DNA from: Verrucomicrobiota bacterium
GTDB lineage: Bacteria > Verrucomicrobiota > Verrucomicrobiia > Opitutales > Opitutaceae
Length of the DNA stretch: 32,640 nucleotides
Direction: 5' to 3'
Assembly: GCA_023446865.1 (NCBI GenBank)
Contig: JAEXPL010000043.1
Span: 1-32,640 of the forward strand
Shown: positions 24,457 through 32,266 of the stretch, piece after piece
Layout of the letters: each line of letters begins with the position of its first letter
How positions within the stretch are numbered: position 1 is the stretch's first letter
Program-made: the position numbers and the translations under genes
Notes under the pieces: generated by a model
Told to the model about the DNA's origin: nothing
Databases searched by the model: none
Seen by the model: the letters and a program-made list of their open reading frames with translations, nothing else

Positions 24457-25857
24457 TCATGCCGTCGGCACCCGCTCGGCCAGCGGGACCGAGAGACAAA
24501 ACCGGCTGCCGGATGGCCCCGTCTCCGCCAACGTGAGTTCGCCCTCGATCTGCAATGCGAGAAGTCGCGAGATGGCCAAGCCCAACCCCGTGCCGCCCGG
24601 CCGCCCCGAGCACCCCGGCTCGAAGAGGCGGGCCCGCAACGGTTCCGGCACGCCAGCGCCCGAATCGACCACCTCTGCCCGGAGGCACGAGCCCGCCCCC
24701 TCCTGCAGCAGGACCCGCACGCTTTGCCCGGCGCCGCTCGCAGCGATGGCATTCTGCACGAGGTTGCTCGTGATCAGACAGACGAGGCTGCCGCGCACAT
24801 TGTCGACGCGACCGGTGAACCGACACTCCACCTGCAACGCAACCGCCCGGTCCGTAGCCGCACCTTCATTGCGGCGCACGATCAGCTCCGCCAGTTCCGG
24901 TCCGGAGAGATCGTAGGCGAGCTCAGTCCGCCGGTCGTTGAGGAAGGCCATGGTCTCCCCGACCAGGGCCTCCATCCGGCAGGTGTACTCCCGCGCGGCA
25001 CTCCAGTCGGGCGCGCATCCACCCGCACCGACTGCTGCGTGCAGCCCCGCCATCGAGCCCTGCAAGCCGTGCATCAGATGCGAGGTGAGCTGCCCGAGCG
25101 CCGAGGCCTTGGCCGAGAGGGTGAGATGCCGCTCCGCCCGGGCCAGGCTCGCGTGGCCCTGCTCGATCGTTCGCCCCGCGCGGCGAAGTCCCACGTACGC
25201 CAGGCCGAAGACCCCGGTGATCGCCAGCCAGCCGGCGCCGATGGTCGTCCACGTCTGCCGCGCCATCTGCCGGTCGATCGCCCCGAGTTCCTCGCGGAGC
25301 GGACGCGCATCGAAATGGTACCGCACGAATCCGAGCGGCTGCGGCCCCCCCGCCTGGGCGATCGGCAACAACACCTCGAGCACCGGCGCGGCCGGCCCCG
25401 CTGCGTCTCCGTCCATCCGCGACAACTGCGGCAGGCGGAAGTCGGGATGGTACCGGCTGATGGGGGCCCCCGAAACCAACCGCAAAAAGTCGCCCATCGG
25501 GAGTTCGATGAACGCCTGCCCGGCGGGGATGACTTCCAGGGTGAGCCCGTCGGCATCGAACACCGCCAGCGCCAGCAGGCCCTTCTGGCGCGCGTTCGCC
25601 ACCAGGGCCTGGACAAAGCGCTGTTTCGGCGGCAGCTGTGCATCGACGCCCAGCGCGAGATCCACCTGGTTCTGCACCAGCGGCGCCAAGACCACCGCCG
25701 CACGCTCGATCATGCGCATCCGCACCTCGTCGTGCAGGCCGCGCCGCAGCTGGAGCGCCCCCGCCACCAGCGGCACGGACACCGCCGCCCACAGGCCCAC
25801 GGTGACCCAGGCCAACTGCCTCGCCGAGAAGCCCCGCGTGTTGGTGTGCTCGGACAT
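24457..25857 (-). CDS. membrane sensor histidine kinase
   Basis: A 466-residue two-pass sensor kinase. TM1 at about 15-36 and TM2 at about 204-224 enclose a periplasmic sensor of about 165 residues of no recognised type. The dimerisation region ASALGQLTSHLMHGLQGSMAGL places the likely phospho-His at 263, but the usual acidic residue after it is Gly (HGLQG instead of HE/HD). The ATPase domain is normal: N-box SNLVQNAIAAS, DSGAGVPE (398-405), GGTGLGLAIS. It lies 8 bp downstream of the exported helical protein gene and close to the sigma-54 response regulator, so it probably phosphorylates that regulator. The GH27 terminator sits just past its stop on the opposite strand. Confidence 0.9.
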   Translation of the reverse strand: MSEHTNTRGFSARQLAWVTVGLWAAVSVPLVAGALQLRRGLHDEVRMRMIERAAVVLAPLVQNQVDLALGVDAQLPPKQRFVQALVANARQKGLLALAVFDADGLTLEVIPAGQAFIELPMGDFLRLVSGAPISRYHPDFRLPQLSRMDGDAAGPAAPVLEVLLPIAQAGGPQPLGFVRYHFDARPLREELGAIDRQMARQTWTTIGAGWLAITGVFGLAYVGLRRAGRTIEQGHASLARAERHLTLSAKASALGQLTSHLMHGLQGSMAGLHAAVGAGGCAPDWSAAREYTCRMEALVGETMAFLNDRRTELAYDLSGPELAELIVRRNEGAATDRAVALQVECRFTGRVDNVRGSLVCLITSNLVQNAIAASGAGQSVRVLLQEGAGSCLRAEVVDSGAGVPEPLRARLFEPGCSGRPGGTGLGLAISRLLALQIEGELTLAETGPSGSRFCLSVPLAERVPTA

Positions 25858-25865
25858 GGGCGGAT

Positions 25866-27458
25866 TCAGCGGTAGTACGGCCCCACCAGTGTTTCGACCG
25901 CGGCGCTGAAAAGGAGTCGCCGTTGCCCCGGAGACAAACCCGGCTCCAACACCGCGCGCCGGTAGTCCCGGTATCTGTTCCTGATCTCCTGCTGCAGCTG
26001 GGCGGCGGCGAACTCCTGCAACAGTTCGTCCACCGGCCGGTCACCACCCGGGAGCGGACTGCTCGGCACCGCCCTCAACGCCTGCAGCAGTGCTTTCCGC
26101 TTGGCCACCAGCTCGGTATACCGGCGCGTCTGCGCATCGTGGAACGCCGGCAACGAATCGAGCATCGCCTGGCCCTTGCCCGCCGGCGCGCCCTTCAGGT
26201 CCACCTCGATCCGATAGCCCCGCTCGGCCGGCACCACCTCCGCGTGTGCCTGCGGCAATGCCGCCCGGACCTCGGCCAGTTTCACCACGAATGCGCGCTG
26301 GGCCTCCACCTTCGCACCAAGATAGTCCGCGATCTGCGGCGCCAGGCTGGCGGGAATGGGAGAAGTCCGCGGCGCGGCCGGGAACGGGCAGTCCACCAAC
26401 GCAACGCGGATCGCCTCAGCCAGCGTCTCCAGCTGTTCGATCCGTCCCGCCTGGGCATCGCGCAACGCCCGGAAGGCGGCCGCGCGCTCCCGATCGCCGC
26501 CCGGCATCGGGGCGAGGACGGCCGCACGCAGCTCGTCCAGCAACGCGCCCTTGAGTGTTCGGTACGCGGCCACGTCCCGGGCGAGCGCCTCGGGCAGCCC
26601 GTCCGGCAGCTGGACACGGGAGTTGCTCGGGCTGAAACGGAGCAGCGCCTCGTCCGTTGCGCCATGGACGCGGTCGACGATCTCCATCGCCGCCTCCTGC
26701 AACAGGCCCCGCTGTTCCGGCGACAACTCGGAGCTGAAAGCGGCGGCTAGCTGCAGCCCTTCGAGCTGCTCTTGCTCCGGCGTCTTCGGATTCCGATCGG
26801 CCCGCTGCACCTCGCGCGCGGCGGCCCAGTCGGCGCCATCCTCGAGCAGCCGCGTGCGGAACAGCTCCAGCCGGATCGCCTCCGCACGGGTCTCCACCTC
26901 CTCCACCTCCGCCTGCTGGCTCCGCGCAAACGCCGCCCGCCGCGCGGCCCGTTCCGCCGGCTCCGCCGCCTCCGTCGCGTCGAGTTCGGCGCTCAGGCGA
27001 GCCACCGCCTGCAGCTTCACAACGCGGTATTGCTCCAGCATCTCCTCCCGCTTTGCGGACAGCGGCCCGCTGGCCAGTACCAGGCTCAAGGGAGCGAAGA
27101 ACGGTTCGGCAACAAAAGGCTGGAGGCGCTCCGCCCTCTTGTCGCCCTTTCCCTCGGGCAGGGGAGGCAACGGTTGGTCGAGCACCGGGCCGCGGACGGG
27201 AAACCGAAGATTCGCGGCCGCGGCGTTGCGCCAGTCCTGCAGCAGCTTTTCCACCGTGAAATCGTATCCGGGGCTCGCCTTGTTGAGGTTGGGGAACCGC
27301 TCCGGGCCCGGAAGGCCGTAATTTCCCGCATACGAGGGCGGCTCCAGAAGTTTTTCCCAGCCGGCGTGCGCTTTGGGTCCGCCCGCGAATCCGAGGAGGA
27401 CGATGGCCAACAACACGCGCCCACCGCCGGCGCCGTGACCAAAGATTGGGGTATTCAT
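25866..27458 (-). CDS. exported helical (coiled-coil) protein of unknown function
   Basis: A 530-residue protein of no family I recognise. It has a signal peptide ending near residue 32 (VLLAIVLLGFAGGPKAHAG), then a short aromatic segment (WEKLLEPPSYAGNYGLPGPERFPNL) and a long Ala/Glu/Arg/Leu-rich helical body with coiled-coil character, for example RLSAELDATEAAEPAERAAR and QQAEVEEVETRAEAIRLELF. The phrase LSPEQRGLLQEAAMEI and LSPGQRRLLFSAAVETLVGP recur, suggesting an internal duplication. It precedes the histidine kinase by 8 bp and has a sigma-54-type promoter candidate 60-77 bp before its start. A periplasmic partner of the kinase sensor domain is inferred. Confidence 0.8.
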   Translation of the reverse strand: MNTPIFGHGAGGGRVLLAIVLLGFAGGPKAHAGWEKLLEPPSYAGNYGLPGPERFPNLNKASPGYDFTVEKLLQDWRNAAAANLRFPVRGPVLDQPLPPLPEGKGDKRAERLQPFVAEPFFAPLSLVLASGPLSAKREEMLEQYRVVKLQAVARLSAELDATEAAEPAERAARRAAFARSQQAEVEEVETRAEAIRLELFRTRLLEDGADWAAAREVQRADRNPKTPEQEQLEGLQLAAAFSSELSPEQRGLLQEAAMEIVDRVHGATDEALLRFSPSNSRVQLPDGLPEALARDVAAYRTLKGALLDELRAAVLAPMPGGDRERAAAFRALRDAQAGRIEQLETLAEAIRVALVDCPFPAAPRTSPIPASLAPQIADYLGAKVEAQRAFVVKLAEVRAALPQAHAEVVPAERGYRIEVDLKGAPAGKGQAMLDSLPAFHDAQTRRYTELVAKRKALLQALRAVPSSPLPGGDRPVDELLQEFAAAQLQQEIRNRYRDYRRAVLEPGLSPGQRRLLFSAAVETLVGPYYR

Positions 27459-27517
27459 GATGATCCTGTTTCAGGTTTCAGGTTGAGGTTCGCCCCCGCA
27501 CGGGAGGCGCCTTCCTT

Positions 27518-27535
27518 TTGCCTGTGGCATGCCAA
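27518..27535 (-). promoter_or_regulatory. sigma-54 (-24/-12) promoter candidate
   Basis: The minus strand reads TTGGCATGCCACAGGCAA. The invariant GG (27533-27532) and GC (27521-27520) are separated by exactly 10 bases as in the sigma-54 consensus TTGGCACG-N4-TTGCA; three consensus bases differ. Transcription would start near 27508, about 50 bases before the ATG at 27458. The next gene upstream encodes a sigma-54 activator. TGGCATGCCA is also a plain palindrome, so an operator is an alternative. Confidence 0.55.
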
Positions 27536-27659
27536 GTCTCGGAGATAGCCACTACCGATTGAGCTTCCACAGGTTACGCACCAAGCCGTTCCGATCCGCG
27601 CCCTTTCCGCGCCACCAGCTTCGGCGAAATCACCCAAGCGGGTGCGTGCTGTTGGGTGT

Positions 27660-29138
27660 TTACGCACAAGGCTGCGCCGGGGAGCTCGACCCGCCGTTCG
27701 CGTCCGCCGCCGTGCTCTCGCTCTGGTGATACCGGATGTAGTCACGGGTCACGCCCAGGCGCCGCGCCGCGGCGGAGACGTTGCCGTCCGTCTCGCGGAG
27801 CGCGCGACCGATCAGCTCGGCGATCACGCCGTCGATCGTGAAACCGCTCTCCGGCAGCGACCACGCCGGGTTGAGCCAGACCGGGCCCGCGCCGGCGGGA
27901 GCGCGACCGAGCTCAGCGAAGTCCACCGTCTTGCCCTGATTGAAGATGACCGCGCGCTCGATCACGTGAGCGAGCTCGCGGATGTTGCCCCGCCAGGGTT
28001 GCGCCCGCAGCCGCGCCTCCCCCTCCGCGCTAATCACCAGCGAGCCCAACCGGTAGCGGCTCGCGAGCCCCGCGAGAAGCTGGCGCGCCAGCAGCACCAG
28101 ATCCCCGCCACGCTCGCGCAACGGGGGCAGCACGAGACGCAGGAGATTCAGGCGTTGGTAGAGATCCTCGCGGAACAGACCCTGCCGGACCAGCTCGCCC
28201 AACGGACAGTTGTTCGCCGCGATCAGGCGCACATCAACCGGCGTCGTCTTCGTGCCGCCGAGGCGGCGGATGCACCCCTCCTCCACCGCGGCCAGCAGCT
28301 TCGCCTGGGTCGGCGCCGACAGCGCCCCCACTTCGTCGAGAAACAGCGTGCCGCCGTCCGCCGCCTCGAACAGGCCCACCCGGGCCTGCTTGGCATCGGT
28401 GAAGGCGCCGCGCTCGTGTCCGAAAAGCTCGGACTCCGCCAGCAGCTCCGGCAACGCCGCGCAATTGAGCGAGACGAAGGGCTTGTTCGCCCGCGGGCCC
28501 CGGCCGTGCACCCAACGGGCGAGCACGCTCTTGCCCGTCCCGGTCTCGCCCTCGATCAGCAGCGGCGGCAGGCGCGTGAGCAGGCGCCGCTCGGCCTCCA
28601 GCATCTGCTCCAGCTGCGCGCGCAGCGCCGCCAGGCTCTCGCCGAAGAACAGCTCCGGCTCCCCGCCCGGGCCCGCGCCGCGCTGCTCGTCGCGCCGCGA
28701 CGCCCGCCGCAGCGTCCGGCACCGCAGGAACGCCAACGGCACCGCCTCCAGCTCGAAGGGTTTGGTCAGATAGTCTCCCGCCCCGAGGCGCATCGCCTCC
28801 ACCGCCTGCTCGATCCCGCCGTAGGCCGTCATCGCCACGACTCCGGTGTTTTCGGACACGCTGCCGTCGCGCAGCAGCGCCAGCCCCGGCCCGTCGGGCA
28901 GGTGCATGTCGACCAGCGCAAAATCGTAGCGCTCCGCGCGCAGGAGGTTCCGGGCCTCGGCCAGAGTGCGCGCGCCGGCCACCTCCGCACCGCGCCTCTC
29001 GAGATAGGAGGCAATCCGTCGTCTCAATACGACGTCGTCCTCGACGAGCAGCACGGTCGCGCCGCGTGGGAAACCAGGTTCAGAGGGCGGGGAAGAAGGC
29101 CGTTCCACGGACCGAATTGTTCCCGGATTTCTTTTCAT
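27660..29138 (-). CDS. NtrC-type sigma-54-dependent response regulator
   Basis: A 492-residue activator with three domains. The receiver (about 27-140) has the acidic pocket EDD (33-35), phospho-acceptor Asp77 (FALVDMHLPDG), Thr104 and Lys126 (LTKPFE). The AAA+ domain has Walker A GETGTGKS (197-204), the sigma-54 contact loop GAFTDA (244-249, a variant of GAFTGA), Walker B TLFLDEV and the arginine-finger region FREDLYQRLN. The C-terminus carries a Fis-type helix-turn-helix (ALRETDGNVSAAARRLGVTR). When phosphorylated such proteins open sigma-54 promoters. It lies upstream of the kinase operon with a 201-bp gap containing a -24/-12 candidate. The stop is TAA at 27660-27662. Confidence 0.94.
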   Translation of the reverse strand: MKRNPGTIRSVERPSSPPSEPGFPRGATVLLVEDDVVLRRRIASYLERRGAEVAGARTLAEARNLLRAERYDFALVDMHLPDGPGLALLRDGSVSENTGVVAMTAYGGIEQAVEAMRLGAGDYLTKPFELEAVPLAFLRCRTLRRASRRDEQRGAGPGGEPELFFGESLAALRAQLEQMLEAERRLLTRLPPLLIEGETGTGKSVLARWVHGRGPRANKPFVSLNCAALPELLAESELFGHERGAFTDAKQARVGLFEAADGGTLFLDEVGALSAPTQAKLLAAVEEGCIRRLGGTKTTPVDVRLIAANNCPLGELVRQGLFREDLYQRLNLLRLVLPPLRERGGDLVLLARQLLAGLASRYRLGSLVISAEGEARLRAQPWRGNIRELAHVIERAVIFNQGKTVDFAELGRAPAGAGPVWLNPAWSLPESGFTIDGVIAELIGRALRETDGNVSAAARRLGVTRDYIRYHQSESTAADANGGSSSPAQPCA

Positions 29139-29273
29139 GCCCAGTCAAATACCGGCGGCAAACCGCGTGCCTCATCCCGGCGCCGGTCGCGCCGCGCAAC
29201 CGCCGGGCACCGCGAAGCGACCGCTCGTCACCGGATCATTGCGACCGCGATCGGTAGCGGAGAGAATTCCGGC

Positions 29274-29756
29274 ATGAATCCATCGGAACTCCCCGCCGGC
29301 GCCGCCATTCCCGGCGTGCGCCTGCTCGCCACCTGCGCGATCGTCGACCTCGCCCTCGCGCTCGTGCATGTCGCCTGCATCTTCGCCGGCGAGGCCACCG
29401 CGCGCTTCTTCACCGCGCCGCGCCCGGTGTTGGAAATGATCCGCACCGGCAGCCCGCTCATCTACCCGGTCGTGCTCGTGATCGTGGCCGTGCTCGGCAC
29501 GTTCGCGCTCTACGCGTGGTCGGCCGCGGGGCGGATGCGGCGGCTGCCGGGGTTGCGCGGCGGCCTCGTCGCCGTGGGCGTGATCTTCGCCTTGCGCGGG
29601 CTGCTGCTGATCCCGCAGGCGGCCGTGATGTTGCGCCACCCGGGAGCCTTCCCGTGGCAGGTGCCGGTGTTCTCGCTCGTGGCGCTCGCCCTCGGCCTCG
29701 CCCACCTCGCCGGGGCGCGGCAACGCTGGACCGCCCTGGGCGTGTCGGGGAAGTAA
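29274..29756 (+). CDS. small four-helix membrane protein
   Basis: A 160-residue protein with four predicted membrane helices: VRLLATCAIVDLALALVHVACIF, LIYPVVLVIVAVLGTFALYAW, GLVAVGVIFALRGLLLIPQA and VPVFSLVALALGLAHLAGA. No charged functional motif is seen. It may belong to a general family of small bacterial membrane proteins; I cannot name it. A GGAGAG sequence lies about 9 bases before the ATG. It is divergent from the response regulator with a 135-bp gap. A GC-rich hairpin follows the stop. Confidence 0.78.
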   Translation: MNPSELPAGAAIPGVRLLATCAIVDLALALVHVACIFAGEATARFFTAPRPVLEMIRTGSPLIYPVVLVIVAVLGTFALYAWSAAGRMRRLPGLRGGLVAVGVIFALRGLLLIPQAAVMLRHPGAFPWQVPVFSLVALALGLAHLAGARQRWTALGVSGK

Positions 29757-29788
29757 CGTGGTCCTTCGCTGAGAGATAGACGCTGGAG

Positions 29789-29810
29789 CGCAAGGCGGCT
29801 GCGCCTTGCG
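29789..29810 (+). terminator. hairpin after the small membrane protein gene
   Basis: CGCAAGGCG-GCTG-CGCCTTGCG, a perfect 9-bp stem 32 bp after the stop. There is no T-run, so it is a weak terminator or a 3'-end stabiliser. Confidence 0.4.
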
Positions 29811-29927
29811 GTGCTCCCGCGGCGGCTCCACGCCAAACCACGGAGTCTCCCAGACCGCCCTGGGCTGCGCGCCGACGCCGCCGTCCGGCGCTGGACAAAC
29901 CGGCCGGTTCGCACAACTGAATCGCCC

Positions 29928-30407
29928 ATGCACAAAGTGAACACCCGCGACATCGTCGCCGAGCCGTGGACGTCACCGAAGGGCAAGTTCGCCTCGGCCG
30001 ACCAGGAGATCTCCGTGGCCCTCGGGCGCAAGCCGCTCTCCACCGACCTCAACGAGCGCCACCCCTTCGACGTCGAGATCTGCCGCATCCCGCCGGGCAA
30101 GGCCGCGTGTCCGTTCCACTCCCACAGCGCCCAGTGGGAGTTCTACCATGTGCTCTCCGGCCGAGGGCAGGCGCGCGACGCCGCCGGCCTCACGCTCATC
30201 GAGCCGGGCGACGCCTTCCTTTTCAGACCGGGCGAGCCCCACCAGCTGATCAACGACGGCACCGACGATCTCGTCGTCTACATCGTGGCCGACAACCCCG
30301 TGGGTGAATCGTGCCACTACCCGGAAAGCGACAAATGGATGGTGCGCTCGCCCGAGCGCCGGCTCATCCGCTCCGCGCCCCTCGACTACCTCGACGGCGA
30401 GGAGTGA
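29928..30407 (+). CDS. cupin-domain protein
   Basis: A 159-residue single cupin. The first motif CPFHSHSAQWEFYHVLSGRG supplies His64, His66 and Glu71; the second, PGDAFLFRPGEPHQLIN, supplies His105, so the four-ligand metal site looks intact. The C-terminus (NPVGESCHYPESDKWMV) is typical of cupins annotated as unknown or mannose-6-phosphate-isomerase-like. No substrate is evident. The start is chosen at ATG 29928 because the conserved region begins shortly after it and the upstream frame is low-complexity. Confidence 0.87.
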   Translation: MHKVNTRDIVAEPWTSPKGKFASADQEISVALGRKPLSTDLNERHPFDVEICRIPPGKAACPFHSHSAQWEFYHVLSGRGQARDAAGLTLIEPGDAFLFRPGEPHQLINDGTDDLVVYIVADNPVGESCHYPESDKWMVRSPERRLIRSAPLDYLDGEE

Positions 30408-30513
30408 GCGTCGAGCCGGGCACAGCTCGCATGCCGGGTTGCCTCGCCCGCCGTCCACCACCCACAGTCCACCGGCCACCGTCGACCGTCCACTGCTCAA
30501 CGCCCACCGCATC

Positions 30514-30978
30514 ATGCTCTCCCGCCCGATCCCCGGTTCCTCCGGCGAAGTTCTCACCTGCCTGCCCTCGCCCTACCTGCCGCACGCCGCGACCGGCCTG
30601 CTGTACCTGCCGCGCTTCATCGCGAAGATCCGCTACGTGGCCGAGCACGGGAAGCTCCCCGCCAGCTACGCGAAGAACTACAAACGCGGCTGCGACCGCT
30701 TCCTCTGCCTGCACCTCGGCGTCGAGCCCGACGCCGTCGAACAAGCCGTGCGCGCGGCCGGTGCGGACGATGCCGAGGTGGATCGGCGCCTGCTCGCGCT
30801 TTTCCCGGCCGACGTGCGCGCCACGAAATGGAACCGCGAGTTCGTCCAGAAAGGCATGACACCGGCCGGTCGCGAGTTCCTCCAGCAGGCGCTCACCGCG
30901 ATGGGCTGCACCGATCGCTGCGACACGATCCTCAGCGTGCCCGACCTGATCGACTTCGACGAAGGCCGCATCGAGTAG
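30514..30978 (+). CDS. DUF5069 protein
   Basis: A 154-residue soluble protein matching DUF5069: LPHAATGLLYLPRFIAKIRY, then NYKRGCDRFLCLHLGVEPDAV and WNREFVQKG. These proteins are common in Verrucomicrobiota and some other bacteria and have no known function. The ATG at 30514 has no Shine-Dalgarno and follows a CCACCGTCGACC low-complexity tract. The 106 bp before it hold nothing else. Confidence 0.85.
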   Translation: MLSRPIPGSSGEVLTCLPSPYLPHAATGLLYLPRFIAKIRYVAEHGKLPASYAKNYKRGCDRFLCLHLGVEPDAVEQAVRAAGADDAEVDRRLLALFPADVRATKWNREFVQKGMTPAGREFLQQALTAMGCTDRCDTILSVPDLIDFDEGRIE

Positions 30979-31189
30979 GCGCGGCAGGCTCGCCCGCGCC
31001 GGAAGGCGGGAGCCGAAGGGCGAGGGCCGCAATGGTCGGAGTGCCGGCACGCGCCGGGAGCCGCCGCCCCGGGCTGTCGACGGCCCGGCCCCCGGGGCGT
31101 CGATGCGCCCCTTGCGCGGGGCGGATACTTGACGGGGAAACCGCCGGATGAATACCTTCGCCGCAACCCCGAACACCCCGTCGTTTCCC

Positions 31190-32083
31190 ATGATGTCCCC
31201 ACACTTCCTCCGTCTCGGCCGTTGCGGCCTGGCCCTCGTCGTTGCCCAGCTCGTCGTCGGCTGCGCCACCTACAAGAACGTCGCGCCGTTTCCCGCGCAG
31301 AGCGGCGTCACGACGATCACCGTGCCGGAGAAATCCGAGTTCGGCATGAACGACCGGCCCGTCGGCGGCTACTACGACGAGAAGAGCCGGATCATGGTGA
31401 CCGGACACCAGAAGGGGATGCTCACGGGCATGCTCTTCGGCGTGGTCGGCGTGCTGGCCACCGATGCGATCAACAAGAGCTCGGCCAAGTCGAAGTACGG
31501 CGACAACGCCGCCACCGTGCAGTTCGACCAAGTCGCCGAAGCCCGCGCCGAGATCGACCGCCAACTCGCAACCGGACAGTACGCAGCCTTCGCCGTCGCG
31601 GGCAGCAACGACCGCCGCATCGAGATCCACCCCCGCGCGCAGTTCGCCATCGCCAAAGACGGTTCCACCCGCCTCTACGCGCTCTGGAACGTCCGACTGC
31701 TCGACAAAGCCGACCAGGTACTCTGGCAGGGCCGCTATTTCGCATCGGCCCATGAGGTGATGCCGCTCAACAACACCGACGGCTGGTTCAGCGGTACCCA
31801 TTACGCCGACGGACTCCATGAGGCCATGAGCCGTGCCGCCTGGGCGCTGCTCGGCGACGTGGGAGGCGTCTTCAAGGAAGGCCGCACGGTGAAGGTCAAA
31901 GGACGCATGGCGTGGCTCAACGAGCCGCTCTTCGAACTGCCGGGGATCGTGCTCACCGAGACCGACGATCATATCGTCGTGCGCCTGCTCGCCGGTGATG
32001 CGCTGCTCTGCTCGGGCACCCACGTCTTCCGCAAAGGCGAGGTCACGATCGTCGACGCCAAGGTCAAGGATCCGCGCAAATAG
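31190..32083 (+). CDS. lipoprotein of unknown function
   Basis: A 297-residue lipoprotein. The signal is MMSPHFLRLGRCGLALVVAQLVVGC with lipobox VVGC, so Cys25 is the lipidated residue. The mature part has a Gly-rich hydrophobic segment (GMLTGMLFGVVGVLATDAI), then a beta-rich body (RRIEIHPRAQFAIAKDGSTR, LYALWNVRLLDKADQVLWQG). No family recognised; it may be an outer-membrane or cell-surface protein. An in-frame ATG at 31148 with a GGGGAAA box gives a longer, unusual signal, so either start is possible. The 169 bp before it are GC-rich hairpins. The next gene also encodes a Gly-zipper-type envelope protein. Confidence 0.8.
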   Translation: MMSPHFLRLGRCGLALVVAQLVVGCATYKNVAPFPAQSGVTTITVPEKSEFGMNDRPVGGYYDEKSRIMVTGHQKGMLTGMLFGVVGVLATDAINKSSAKSKYGDNAATVQFDQVAEARAEIDRQLATGQYAAFAVAGSNDRRIEIHPRAQFAIAKDGSTRLYALWNVRLLDKADQVLWQGRYFASAHEVMPLNNTDGWFSGTHYADGLHEAMSRAAWALLGDVGGVFKEGRTVKVKGRMAWLNEPLFELPGIVLTETDDHIVVRLLAGDALLCSGTHVFRKGEVTIVDAKVKDPRK

Positions 32084-32215
32084 CTTCGGCCGAGGGGTTC
32101 GCCCGGCGAGCGCGAAGCCGGCTCGGCAGCAGCTTGGGCAAGCCGAAACTCCGCGATTCCAAACCGGCGTTCCGCGCGGATTTCGGAAAAGGTTCCACTC
32201 GGGACGAGAAATATA

Positions 32216-32243
32216 CCCGGCACCGGAACGCAACCGTGCCGGG
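32216..32243 (+). promoter_or_regulatory. hairpin in the leader of the last gene
   Basis: CCCGGCAC and GTGCCGGG form an 8-bp stem with a 12-base loop, ending 23 bases before the ATG at 32267. It may affect translation of the glycine-zipper gene or end the lipoprotein transcript. The rest of 32084-32215 shows nothing recognisable. Confidence 0.35.
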
Positions 32244-32266
32244 CACCCCGCGTCTCAGGTAGGCGT

